From positions 1 through 64,000 of the forward strand of contig NZ_JAGDYL010000018.1 in assembly GCF_017565705.1 (NCBI RefSeq): DNA of 64,000 bases, written 5' to 3'. The position numbers and the translations under genes are program-made. Source of the stretch: Leucobacter ruminantium. GTDB lineage: Bacteria; Actinomycetota; Actinomycetes; Actinomycetales; Microbacteriaceae. Below the pieces are notes generated by a model. It was not told the origin of the DNA, made no database searches, and saw only the letters and a program-made list of their open reading frames with translations. Shown piece after piece: positions 1 to 7,773 of this stretch; the first letter of the stretch is position 1; each line of letters starts with the position of its first letter.

Positions 1-136
1 TGGAGCGGGCCTTCAATTTGATGAAGCAGTGGCGAGGGCTCGCTACGCGCTATGACAAACTCGCGGTGACCTATCGAGCCGGGGTTGTGATCGCAGCGAT
101 CCTGACCTGGCTACGCATATAGGAGACACGCCCTAG
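1..136 (+). mobile_element. Right end of an IS5-type insertion sequence
   Basis: Directly after the transposase stop the sequence reads gagacacgccctag. IS5-group elements end close to the transposase stop and many actinobacterial members end in a gagacacgccc-like inverted repeat (recalled, not searched). The tetranucleotide ctag at 133-136 fits the YTAR target duplication of IS5 itself. The element boundary would then sit at about 132 and the ctag would provide the stop codon of the neighbouring leftward gene. The left end is outside the window, so the repeat and duplication cannot be confirmed. Confidence 0.5.
3..122 (+). CDS. IS5-family transposase, C-terminal end (cut by window edge)
   Basis: The open frame running in from the left edge encodes 39 residues ending in a TAG stop. 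They contain ERAFNLMKQWRG, LATRYDK and a hydrophobic tail before WLRI, which is the conserved C-terminus of DDE transposases of the IS5 group found in actinobacteria (the E is the last residue of the DDE triad region). The start lies outside the window, so nothing can be said on whether the element is intact. The codon use is less GC-biased than in the next genes, fitting a mobile element. Confidence 0.8.
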   Translation, partial: ERAFNLMKQWRGLATRYDKLAVTYRAGVVIAAILTWLRI

Positions 137-948
137 TCGTCCTCCAGGGTGTAGGCACCCGAGTCGTCGGTGAACAGCGCCGTCTGCCCCGGCCTCGCCT
201 CGCGCACGAAACCCGCGATCCAGGGGTATCGGGTGAGGAACGTATCGACCGACCACACCTCGTGGTTGGCGGCATCATCCATGTAGGCGTCGGACTCCAG
301 GCCCGTGACCGACTGCAGCTCGCCGCCGGTGAACGTGACCCAGCGCGGCGGATGATCGGCGTGCAGCTTCGAGAGGAACACGGGCGCATTGCCGCGCAGC
401 CCGGGGTTCGAGACCGCGTCGTCCCGCTCGACGTCCAGCAGGGCGTCGAGCGAGCCCGCGGCTTCGACCAGCGCTTCCCAGCCCTGCGCCGACACGAACG
501 CGGCCTCCGCATCCGTGAGCAGCCGCAGGGTGCGCAGGTGACCCACGAGTGCCCCGTCGGACGCCCGCACCTCGTCGAACGCGGCGCCCCACCGCGACGG
601 CGTCACCAGGATCGCCGAGATCCGCGTACCGCTGAGAAACGGCTCGCTGTTGCGCCACGGGGCCCCGACCGGGGGTACCCGGTGGTTCGCATGCATGTCG
701 TCGCAGACGATCTGCATCGCGATCCGCGCCGCGCCCTCCTGCCCTTCCTGCACCTCGACGGCGAGCTCGACGCGCTCGCCCGAAGCGCTCGGCAGACGCG
801 AGGCGCCCAGTGTCATCAGGGTGATCGGGCCGTCTTCCGGGCGCTTCTCGACCACGCGGACCGCACCGCCGATCGGGTCGACGTGCACCAGGGGCTCGAC
901 TCCGAGCGCGTCGAACACGTGTGCGGGGAAGGCCTGCTCCTCGGTCAT
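133..948 (-). CDS. SUFU (suppressor of fused) domain protein
   Basis: This 271-residue protein resembles the bacterial SUFU family: a TLMTLGAS segment at residues 43-50, a region with RVELAVEVQEGQ, and a C-terminal part with VTFTGGELQSVTGLES. In animals SUFU binds Gli factors; in bacteria the fold occurs in polymorphic-toxin immunity proteins and in stand-alone proteins of unknown role. No toxin is visible next to it. The start ATG at 948 has only a ggggatg run immediately before it, so the start is not certain. The stop overlaps the presumed IS5 target site, so the last residues (LEDD) may have been set by the insertion. It is divergent from the flavin oxidoreductase at 1033. Confidence 0.6.
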   Translation of the reverse strand: MTEEQAFPAHVFDALGVEPLVHVDPIGGAVRVVEKRPEDGPITLMTLGASRLPSASGERVELAVEVQEGQEGAARIAMQIVCDDMHANHRVPPVGAPWRNSEPFLSGTRISAILVTPSRWGAAFDEVRASDGALVGHLRTLRLLTDAEAAFVSAQGWEALVEAAGSLDALLDVERDDAVSNPGLRGNAPVFLSKLHADHPPRWVTFTGGELQSVTGLESDAYMDDAANHEVWSVDTFLTRYPWIAGFVREARPGQTALFTDDSGAYTLEDD

Positions 949-1032
949 CCCCTCAGTCTGGCAACTGGCTATCGCGGCGGCAAGAGCGGGGCGGCGCGGA
1001 ATACCCTCGCCGCGCACACCGTTGCATCGGGC

Positions 1033-2100
1033 ATGACCGCATTGCAGGCAGTGCCGGGCGCAGGCCCCGACGAACTCATCCTCGGACTCGACACCTTCGG
1101 CGACGTCACCGAGACACCGGAAGGCGGGCGCGCCTCTCACGCGCAGGTGCTGCGCGATGTCGTGGAGCAGGCGGCCCTCGCCGACCGGCTCGGCGTCGAC
1201 GCGATCACCCTCGGCGAGCACCACCGCGACGACTTCGCCCTGAGCGCTCCCGAGATCGCGCTCGCCGCGATCGCCGGGCGCACCGAGCGCATCCTGCTCG
1301 GCACGGGCGTGACGGTGCTCTCGAGCGACGACCCGGTGCGCGTGTACGAGCGTTTCGCCACTCTCGACGCCGTGAGCTCTGGCCGCGCCGAGGTGATCCT
1401 GGGCCGCGGCTCCTTCACGGAGTCCTTCCCCCTCTTCGGATACCGCCTCGAAGACTACGACACCCTCTTCAGCGAGAAGCTCGACCTCTTCGCGAAGCTG
1501 CGCCACGAGGGGCCCGTCACCTGGTCGGGCCGGCACCGCAGCCCGCTCGTCGAGCAGGAGGTCTATCCGAAGACCGAGCAGGAGAGCGGCGTGCGCGCCT
1601 GGATCGGGGTGGGCGGCAGCCCGCAATCCGTGCTGCGCACGGTGCAGGTCGGCATTCCGATGATGCTCGCGATCATCGGCGGCGACCCCGCCCGCTTCGC
1701 CCCGTTCGCGCAGCTCTACCGGCAGACGCAGAGCGAACTGGGCCGTGCGCCCATGCCGCTCGGCGTGCACTCGCCGGGTCACGTGGCGGAGACCGACGAG
1801 GCCGCGAGGGATCAGCTGTGGCCGCACTTCGAGGCGAACCGCAACCGCATCGGCGCCGAGCGGGGCTGGCCCGCGACCTCCCGCGCCGAGTTCGAGCGCG
1901 AGGCCTCGGCCGGATCCCTCTACGTCGGATCGCCGGAGACCGTCGCGCAGCGCATCGCGTCGACCGTGCGCACCCTGGGCGCCGACCGCTTCGACCTCAA
2001 ATACGCGAACGGCACCATGCCCCACGAGCAGCTCATGTCGAGCATCGAACTCTACGCGACGCGCGTGATCCCTCGCGTGCGCGAGCTGCTGCGCGGCTGA
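1033..2100 (+). CDS. LLM-class flavin-dependent oxidoreductase
   Basis: A 355-residue bacterial-luciferase-like TIM barrel: LILGLDTFGDV at the N-terminus, the LGEHHRDDF segment near residue 57, GTGVTVLSSDDPVRVYE, and a C-terminal SPETVAQRI motif followed by FDLKYANG. Members use FMN (some use F420) to oxidise small organic substrates; the substrate cannot be told from sequence. The start ATG at 1033 is placed where the similarity begins; no Shine-Dalgarno sequence is evident. It stands alone between the divergent SUFU gene and the convergent nagA. A second protein of the same superfamily is encoded at 59935. Confidence 0.8.
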   Translation: MTALQAVPGAGPDELILGLDTFGDVTETPEGGRASHAQVLRDVVEQAALADRLGVDAITLGEHHRDDFALSAPEIALAAIAGRTERILLGTGVTVLSSDDPVRVYERFATLDAVSSGRAEVILGRGSFTESFPLFGYRLEDYDTLFSEKLDLFAKLRHEGPVTWSGRHRSPLVEQEVYPKTEQESGVRAWIGVGGSPQSVLRTVQVGIPMMLAIIGGDPARFAPFAQLYRQTQSELGRAPMPLGVHSPGHVAETDEAARDQLWPHFEANRNRIGAERGWPATSRAEFEREASAGSLYVGSPETVAQRIASTVRTLGADRFDLKYANGTMPHEQLMSSIELYATRVIPRVRELLRG

Positions 2101-2113
2101 GGGCGGAACCCGC

Positions 2114-3370
2114 TCAGCGGAGGCGGGGCGCCCGCAGCACCTCGACGACGCGCAGCTCGCCGTCGAGCACCGCGGCGTCCATGAGCCGCCCCTGGGCCAG
2201 GTCTCCGACCTCGGACCAGCCGAGCGCGCGCGCGGGGTTCGCCGCCGTCATGCGGACGGCCGCCAGCAGCGCGTCCTCCGCGTCGTCGCCGTGACGCTCC
2301 GCACCCCGCACCCACGCGCGGAACAGCCCGTCCATCGTGGCCGTGCTGCCCGCGATCGTCTCACTGCCGACGAGGCGCGCGACGCCGCCCTCGACCTCCA
2401 CATCGAGCGCGCCGAGCCGGTAGTCGCCGTCGCCGCAGACCGCCGCCCCCATGGCATCGGTCACGAGCATCGCGCGATCAGCGCCCGCCCGGTCGGCGGC
2501 CCAGCGCGCCAGCTCGGGGTGCAGGTGCGTCCCGTCGGCGATGAGCTCGATCGCGACGCGCGGATCCTCGAGCAGCGCGAGCACGGGCCCGGGCTCCCGG
2601 TGGTGCAGCGGCCGCATGGCGTTGAACAGGTGCGTCGCGATCGTCGCACCGGCGTCGATCGCCCTCCGCGCCGTCGCGTAGTCGGCGTCGGTGTGACCGA
2701 CCGCGACCCGCACCCCCGCGGCGGTGAGTCGGGCGATCGCGTCGATGGCGCCGGGCAGCTCGGGTGCGAGCGTGACCATCGCGAGGGATCCCTCGCCCGC
2801 CTCGATCAGCGCGTCGATCTCGGAGGGACCGGGGGCGCGCAGCAGCGAGGGATCGTGCGCTCCCGCGCGGGCCGGGCTCAGCCAGGGCCCCTCCAGGTGG
2901 ATGCCCCGCACCTCCCCCGCCCCGACGAGGCCCGCGAGCATGCGCACCCCCGCGAGCAGGCGCTCGGGGGTGTCGGTCACGAGGCTCGCCATGCCCGTCG
3001 TGGTGCCGCGGCCGCGGTGCGCAGCTGCGGCGAGGCGCGCGCGGTCGAGGGACCCCTCGGTGTAGTCGGCCCCGCCGCCGCCGTGCACGTGGACATCGAC
3101 GAAGCCGGGCACGAGCGTCGCCTCGCCGAGGTCGCGGGTCGGTGCCGTCTCGGGCGCCCCGCTGCCGACCGCGGTGATGCGGCCGCCCTCGAACGAGACC
3201 CAGCCGGGGGCGTGCACCGCAGACCCGGTCACCACCCGCGCCGCCGTGACGGTGCCGTCGCGGGCCTCGGTGACGGCACCGGGCGGCGCCTCGGCACCGG
3301 ACCCGTCCGTGGGCCCGGCTGACTCCCGGCGTGCGACCGACTCCCGGCGCACCGCACCGTCGGCGGTCAC
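2114..3370 (-). CDS. nagA: N-acetylglucosamine-6-phosphate deacetylase
   Basis: Catalyses GlcNAc-6-P to GlcN-6-P plus acetate in the cytosol. The amidohydrolase metal site is visible: HVH at residues 94-96, HLEGPWL, VGHTDADY, THLFNAM and the VTDAMG aspartate. The GTG start at 3370 overlaps the nagB stop as GTGA, which supports translational coupling. From this start the protein is 418 residues, about 35-40 longer at the N-terminus than usual; the extra part is rich in Ala, Gly and Arg, so an internal GTG near residue 33 could be the real start. It is the last gene of the leftward nag operon. Confidence 0.93.
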   Translation of the reverse strand: MTADGAVRRESVARRESAGPTDGSGAEAPPGAVTEARDGTVTAARVVTGSAVHAPGWVSFEGGRITAVGSGAPETAPTRDLGEATLVPGFVDVHVHGGGGADYTEGSLDRARLAAAAHRGRGTTTGMASLVTDTPERLLAGVRMLAGLVGAGEVRGIHLEGPWLSPARAGAHDPSLLRAPGPSEIDALIEAGEGSLAMVTLAPELPGAIDAIARLTAAGVRVAVGHTDADYATARRAIDAGATIATHLFNAMRPLHHREPGPVLALLEDPRVAIELIADGTHLHPELARWAADRAGADRAMLVTDAMGAAVCGDGDYRLGALDVEVEGGVARLVGSETIAGSTATMDGLFRAWVRGAERHGDDAEDALLAAVRMTAANPARALGWSEVGDLAQGRLMDAAVLDGELRVVEVLRAPRLR

Positions 3371-4164
3371 GCGCCGACCCCCGGCAGCCGCTCCTGCACG
3401 TGCTCGTGGTAGTCGGTGAGGCGCAGCTTCGACGCGGCGGCCCGGTCGATCACCACGACGGCGTCGGGGTGCAGCTGCAATGCGCTCGCCGGGCACACGC
3501 TCGCGAGCGGCCCCTCGATCATCTGCGCCACGGCGTCGGCCTTGGCCTCTCCCTGCGCCACGAGCAGCAGCCGCCGCGCCTCGAGGATCGTGCCGAGCCC
3601 CTGCGTCACGCAGTGCACCGGCACCTGTTCGGGCGAGTCGAAGAAGCGAGCGTTGTCGGCGCGGGTCTGCGGCGCCAACGTCTTGATGCGCGTGCGCGAG
3701 GCGAACGACGAGGTGGGCTCGTTGAAGCCGATGTGGCCGTTCGCCCCGATGCCGAGCAGCTGCAGATCGACGCCGCCCGCGTCGCGGATCAGGCGCTCGT
3801 ACTCGGCGCATGCCGCCTCGAGGTCGCTCGCCGCGCCGTCGGGCACGTGCACGCGCGCGGGGTCGAGGCCGAGCGGCTCGGTCACCGTGCGGCGGATCAC
3901 CGAGTGGTAGCTCTCGGGGTGCGCCGGGTCGAGGCCGACGTACTCGTCGAGCGCGAAGGCGCGCACGCCGGTCGTGTCGAGCTCGCCCGAGCGCACGCGC
4001 TCGGCCAGCGCCGCGTAGGTGCCGAGCGGCGAGGACCCGGTGGCGACGCCGAGCACGGCGGGGCGGGCGGGGTCGCTCGCGGCTCGCGCCCGGATCACCG
4101 CGGCGATCCGATTGGCTGCGGTGGTGGCGACGGCGTTCGCGTCGGGGACGATGGTGATCTCCAC
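3367..4164 (-). CDS. nagB: Glucosamine-6-phosphate deaminase
   Basis: Converts GlcN-6-P to fructose-6-P and ammonia, feeding amino sugars into glycolysis. The 265 residues match the family length. Visible are the phosphate-binding ATGSSPLGTY loop (residues 41-50), the catalytic LDEYVGL (D73), and the GANGHIGFNEP segment with the ring-opening His144. The start is GTG at 4164, preceded by aggag seven bases upstream. An 81-base gap separates it from nagK upstream, and it overlaps nagA by 4 bp downstream. Confidence 0.96.
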   Translation of the reverse strand: MEITIVPDANAVATTAANRIAAVIRARAASDPARPAVLGVATGSSPLGTYAALAERVRSGELDTTGVRAFALDEYVGLDPAHPESYHSVIRRTVTEPLGLDPARVHVPDGAASDLEAACAEYERLIRDAGGVDLQLLGIGANGHIGFNEPTSSFASRTRIKTLAPQTRADNARFFDSPEQVPVHCVTQGLGTILEARRLLLVAQGEAKADAVAQMIEGPLASVCPASALQLHPDAVVVIDRAAASKLRLTDYHEHVQERLPGVGA

Positions 4165-4245
4165 GGGATGCTCCTGGGGTGTGCGACGGGTTTCGATGGG
4201 GCGGGCGGCCGTCGGCGGGTTGCGGCTGCCGGTTTTCGGACGGGG

Positions 4246-5205
4246 TCAGGCGGCGGCGAGGGCGAGCGCGAGGTCGACGGCTCCGTGCACCGGGTCGCGG
4301 TCCAGCACGCGGATGTCGCCGTAGCCGCGCGACTCCAGGCGCTCGCGCACCGCGCGCTGCAGCAGCGGCTGGTGCACGAGCTGGCCTCCCGCGAGCACGA
4401 CCGGGCCGGTCAGCCCGAGTCTGCCACCCGCGCTCGTGGCGAAGAAGGTGAGGTGATCCGCCGCGCCCGAGACGATGGCGCACGCCGTCGGGTCGCCGTC
4501 GTGGGCGAGTTCGAAGACGACCCGGGCCCGGGAGGCCCAGAAGCGGCGCTCGGGGTTCGCGGTGAAGTGGTCGAGCAGCTCGGCCGGACCCTGCAGGCCG
4601 CAGTCGGACGCGAGCTGCTGCGAGAGCAGATCGGCCGGTTCGCCCTGGTCGACGCGCTCGAGGGCGTGGCGCATGGCCATGCGCGTCACCCAGTAGCCGC
4701 TGCCCTCGTCGCCGAGCAGGTAGCCCCAGCCGCCGGCGCGGGCGGTGCGCCCCTGCTCGTCGCGGGCCCAGCCGACAGAGCCGGTTCCCGAGATCACGGC
4801 GATCCCCGAGCCGACTCCGGCGGTCGCGAGCAGCAGCTCGGAGTCGTGCACAACGCTCACCCGGGCTCCGGGCCGATGGATCGCGAGCAGTTCGCGGAAC
4901 CGCAGGGCCGCGGGCGCGGTGTCTGCGCCCGCCACGCCCGCGATGATCGCAGCGAGCGGCGCATCGACGATGCGCTCGAAGACGCTCCTGAGCTGCCGCG
5001 CGGCCTCCTCGACGCCGACTGAGGCGGGGTTCGCGCTGCCCGCGAGCACCTCGGCGAGCACCGTCTCGCCGTCGGAGAGGATCGCGTGGGTCTTCGAGCC
5101 GCCGACGTCGAGCCCGAGTACGAGCCGCCGGGATCCCTCGCCCCCGCCTTCCCCTCGCGCGCTCAGCGCCCCGAACCGCTCGGGATCGCGGTCTTCGGCG
5201 GTCAT
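4246..5205 (-). CDS. N-acetylglucosamine kinase, BadF/BadG family
   Basis: A 319-residue sugar kinase of the ASKHA fold: the LGLDVGGSKTHAIL phosphate-1 loop at about residue 30, an IAGVAGADT segment, the VISGTGSVGWA loop and GGWGYLLGDEGSGYW, all typical of BadF/BadG/BcrA-type GlcNAc kinases (NAGK). Operon position between a sugar porter and nagB argues that it phosphorylates imported GlcNAc or GlcN to the 6-phosphate. Its ATG overlaps the porter stop as ATGA. The first 27 residues before the loop are low complexity. A second, unrelated ROK-type kinase is encoded at 13932, so the two may serve different import routes. Confidence 0.85.
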   Translation of the reverse strand: MTAEDRDPERFGALSARGEGGGEGSRRLVLGLDVGGSKTHAILSDGETVLAEVLAGSANPASVGVEEAARQLRSVFERIVDAPLAAIIAGVAGADTAPAALRFRELLAIHRPGARVSVVHDSELLLATAGVGSGIAVISGTGSVGWARDEQGRTARAGGWGYLLGDEGSGYWVTRMAMRHALERVDQGEPADLLSQQLASDCGLQGPAELLDHFTANPERRFWASRARVVFELAHDGDPTACAIVSGAADHLTFFATSAGGRLGLTGPVVLAGGQLVHQPLLQRAVRERLESRGYGDIRVLDRDPVHGAVDLALALAAA

Positions 5206-6695
5206 GCGCGGCCGCCCGCGTCGCCCGTGCCGGCTCGCTCAGCGTCATTCACGCCGATGAGCCCCGTCACATCGGCCGGCCACTTGCCGCCGTTCTTCCA
5301 GTACACCGAGATGTCGTCGAGCGGGCGCCCCTTGGTCTCGGGAGCGAACTTCAGCACGAAGAGGAACGCGACGATCGCGAGACCGCCGAGGATCGCGAAG
5401 ACGCCCGCCCCGCCCGTCGACTTGAGCAGCGGGAGGAAGGCGACGCCGACGATGAAGTTCGCGACGAGGTCGCTCGTGAGCATCGTGCTGGAGCCGAGCC
5501 CGCGCAGGTGCGACGGGAAGGTCTCGCCCGCGTACACCCAGACGAGCGCGCCGAATCCGAAGGTGAAGCCGACGTTGAAGAGCACGAGCCCGAGGAAGCC
5601 GAGGGCCACGAACCCGCCGTCGAGGCGCACATCGGTGGGATCCTGGCCGGCCGCTCCGAACATGAAGGTGACGACCATGATCGCGCCCGCGGCCACCATG
5701 ATGCCGATGCCGGTGAGCAGCACGGGCCTGCGGCCCATGCGATCGACGAGGCTCATCGAGACGAAGACGGCGATGAGACCGATCACCTGCACGAGCGCGG
5801 GGAGGCCGAAGATCGCCATGTGATCGCCCGAGTCGAAACCCATCGCCTTGATAATCTGCGGGCTGTAGTAGACGATCGCGTTGATGCCGGTGATCTGCAC
5901 GAAGAAGCCCAGCATCACCACGAAGAAGGCCGCGCGCAGGTAGGGGCGGCGCAGCATCTCCCCCAGCCCCTGCAGCACGGAGGGGCGGCCGCGGCCCTCG
6001 GCGAGCTCGGCCTCGACGACCGCGAGTTCGCGCGAGGGATCGGCCTGCGGGTCGATCTGTCCGAGCACGCGCACCGCGTCGTCGCGGCGTCCCTGCATCA
6101 TGTACCAGCGCGGCGTATCGGGCGAGCGGAGCAGCATGAGCGTGATCACCAGACCGGGTACGGCGGCCGCCCCGAGCATGACGCGCCAGTTGCCCGAGGG
6201 CGCGAGGCCCCACGCGAGCAGATAGCCGAGGATGATGCCGAACACCGTCGCGACCTGGTACATCACGAGCAGGGCGCCGCGGATCTTCGTCGGAGCCGAC
6301 TCGGCGACGTACATCGGTACGACGACGATCGAGATGCCGATCGCGACGCCGAGCAGCACGCGGGCGATGGCGAGCGAGGGCACGTCCCATGCGAGCCCGG
6401 AGAAGAGCGAGAACAGGGTGAACGTCGCCGCGACGAACACCATCATGAGCTTGCGCCCGTAGCGGTTCGCGAACGCGCCGCCCACGATCGCGCCGAAGAT
6501 CTCGCCGAAGATCACGTACGAGGTGAGGAGGCCCTTCTCCGCCTCGGACGTGATGCCGAAGTCGGCGGAGATGAAGTCGAGCGCCCCGCCGATGTTCGAG
6601 GAATCGTAGCCGTAGATGATGCCCACGGCCGCGGCCGCAATGGCCACGAGGATTGCACCCCGCGAGGATGTGCGGAGGTCTTTCAGAATGCCCAC
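5202..6695 (-). CDS. MFS sugar porter, probable amino-sugar:proton symporter
   Basis: A 497-residue membrane protein with twelve predicted hydrophobic segments and sugar-porter signatures: YGYDSSNIGGAL in the first helix, the RYGRK loop, MYVAESAPTKIRG, the GINAIVYYSPQI motif of helix 7, DRMGRRP and the terminal PETKGRPL. The start chosen is GTG at 6695 because aaaggtg lies 6 bases before it; a longer frame to 6782 would run through the operator region. First gene of the nag operon (porter, nagK, nagB, nagA), so it probably imports GlcNAc or GlcN. It lacks any PTS domain, so the sugar enters unphosphorylated and needs the kinase. Confidence 0.85.
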   Translation of the reverse strand: MGILKDLRTSSRGAILVAIAAAAVGIIYGYDSSNIGGALDFISADFGITSEAEKGLLTSYVIFGEIFGAIVGGAFANRYGRKLMMVFVAATFTLFSLFSGLAWDVPSLAIARVLLGVAIGISIVVVPMYVAESAPTKIRGALLVMYQVATVFGIILGYLLAWGLAPSGNWRVMLGAAAVPGLVITLMLLRSPDTPRWYMMQGRRDDAVRVLGQIDPQADPSRELAVVEAELAEGRGRPSVLQGLGEMLRRPYLRAAFFVVMLGFFVQITGINAIVYYSPQIIKAMGFDSGDHMAIFGLPALVQVIGLIAVFVSMSLVDRMGRRPVLLTGIGIMVAAGAIMVVTFMFGAAGQDPTDVRLDGGFVALGFLGLVLFNVGFTFGFGALVWVYAGETFPSHLRGLGSSTMLTSDLVANFIVGVAFLPLLKSTGGAGVFAILGGLAIVAFLFVLKFAPETKGRPLDDISVYWKNGGKWPADVTGLIGVNDAERAGTGDAGGRA

Positions 6696-6744
6696 GTCGG
6701 CACCTTTCGTCGTTCGAGGTTGTTCCGGGTCCACCACCCGATCA

Positions 6745-6760
6745 AAAGGACTAGACCAAT
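6745..6760. promoter_or_regulatory. dre-like DasR operator, site 1
   Basis: The 16 bases contain agaccaat as right half and aaaggact as left half. Against the Streptomyces DasR responsive element (actggtctagaccagt, as I recall it) 12 of 16 positions agree. The site lies in the divergent region between the nag operon and the GntR gene. DasR is released by glucosamine-6-phosphate in Streptomyces; the same effector would be produced here by NagA. Confidence 0.65.
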
Positions 6761-6774
6761 TTGATGTGCTTAAG

Positions 6775-6790
6775 ATAGGCATAGACCAAT
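6775..6790. promoter_or_regulatory. dre-like DasR operator, site 2
   Basis: A second agaccaat half site with a weaker left arm (ataggcat), 11 of 16 matching the recalled dre consensus. Its agaccaat starts exactly 30 bases after that of site 1, close to three helical turns, so two dimers would bind the same face of the DNA. It lies 15 bases before the regulator's start codon, so it probably also serves autoregulation. Confidence 0.55.
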
Positions 6791-6805
6791 CGAGGTGTCA
6801 AGCAC

Positions 6806-7504
6806 ATGACGATCACGCCCAAGTACTACACGCAGAAACTCCGCATCCTCGAACTCATCGAGGGAGCGCAGCCGGGCGACCCGTTGCCCACGGAACGGGA
6901 GCTCGCAGAGCGGTTCGACACCTCGCGCACGACGATCCGCCAGGCGCTCACCGAACTCGTCATGGAGGGCAGGGTCGAACGAGTGCAGGGCCGCGGCACC
7001 TTCGTCGCCGATCCCCCCATCATCACGGTGCGCCAGCTCACCTCCCTCAGCGAGGATCTCGACGCGACCCGCCTCGAGAGCGACGTGCTCGGCATCGAGG
7101 AGGAGCCGGCGACGGCCGAGGTCGCCGCGGCCCTCGGGGTGCCCCCCGGCGCGACAGTCACCCGCGTCGACCGCGTGCGCCGACACGCCGGATCGCCGCT
7201 CGCCCGTGAGATCGCCAGGCTTCCGGGACGCTACCCGGAGCTGCACGAGCGGCTCGCCGAGCGCGGATCCCTCTACCGCACACTGGAAGAGGTCTACGGG
7301 ATCGCCATCGCCTCGGTCGACGACGAGATCGCCACTGAACTCGCCGACCCGGCTGAAGCGGCGCTGCTCGGCATCGAGGTCGGCCTTCCCCTCCTCGTCG
7401 CGAGGCGCACGGCCCGCGCGAAGGACGGCGCCGCGGTCGAGTTCACGCGCTCCGTCTTCCGGGGGGATCGCTTCCGCTTCCGCGCGAGCGCCACGCGGGC
7501 CTGA
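6806..7504 (+). CDS. GntR/HutC-family regulator, DasR/NagR-like
   Basis: The 232-residue protein has an N-terminal winged helix (residues about 8-72, with PLPTERELAERFDTSRTTIR and GRGTFVADPP) followed by a UTRA effector domain (about 90-230). It is divergently placed from the nag operon and flanked by dre-like operators, which makes it the likely GlcN-6-P-responsive repressor of amino-sugar use (DasR in Streptomyces, NagR/YvoA in Bacillus). The ATG at 6806 follows ggtgtcaagcac, a weak ribosome site. Probably autoregulated through site 2. Confidence 0.85.
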   Translation: MTITPKYYTQKLRILELIEGAQPGDPLPTERELAERFDTSRTTIRQALTELVMEGRVERVQGRGTFVADPPIITVRQLTSLSEDLDATRLESDVLGIEEEPATAEVAAALGVPPGATVTRVDRVRRHAGSPLAREIARLPGRYPELHERLAERGSLYRTLEEVYGIAIASVDDEIATELADPAEAALLGIEVGLPLLVARRTARAKDGAAVEFTRSVFRGDRFRFRASATRA

Positions 7505-7593
7505 GCGGTCGCGCGGGATCCCGGGCCTCCCCCGCCCCGCGCCGCCCGCACACAAACACACACCTCCCCGCCCGCACCGAACACGACGCTTCC

Positions 7594-7658
7594 AGCGAGA
7601 CCGACTGTTCCGGGGGCGCTGAAATCGTCGGTCTCGCCGAAACGGTCGGTCTCGCCGA
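7594..7658. repeat. Three copies of a gtcggtctcgccga element
   Basis: In the 269-base gap between the GntR gene and the ROK gene, gtcggtctcgccga occurs at 7627-7640 and again at 7645-7658 (18 bp apart), and its inverse agcgagaccgac lies at 7594-7605. The inverse copy and a direct copy can form a stem, so this may be a terminator for the GntR gene; the close spacing of the two direct copies would also fit a protein-binding array. The rest of the gap (7505-7593) holds nothing I recognise. Confidence 0.5.
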
Positions 7659-7737
7659 GAGAAGCGACGAAGCGCAGCCGATGGTCGCGCCGCGCATCAC
7701 AGTTCGGTCACGACCGCTCCGGACAGGGAACCCGCAC

Positions 7738-7773
7738 TTGCGAATATTTAGTTCGTAAGTTTTACTAACTCAC
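7738..7773 (+). promoter_or_regulatory. Promoter of the ROK/ABC operon, probably leaderless
   Basis: A -35-like ttgcga at 7738-7743 and a -10-like ttacta at 7762-7767 are 18 bases apart, and the -10 box ends 6 bases before the ATG. Transcription would start at or next to the start codon; no Shine-Dalgarno sequence is present. The stretch is markedly AT-rich for this genome. Confidence 0.55.
7750..7770. promoter_or_regulatory. ROK repressor operator palindrome
   Basis: An inverted repeat with 9-base arms, agttcgtaa and ttactaact, separated by three bases; 8 of 9 arm positions pair. It covers the -10 box and ends 3 bases before the ROK gene. ROK repressors such as XylR and NagC bind AT-rich palindromes of this kind, so binding here would shut off the whole downstream operon including the repressor gene. 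Confidence 0.6.

Noticed and set aside
2114-5248. A 1044-codon open frame on the minus strand
   Set aside because: Only its last 418 codons (from 3370) are nagA. The rest is an Arg/Ala-rich shadow frame of nagB and the kinase, a usual effect of high GC.
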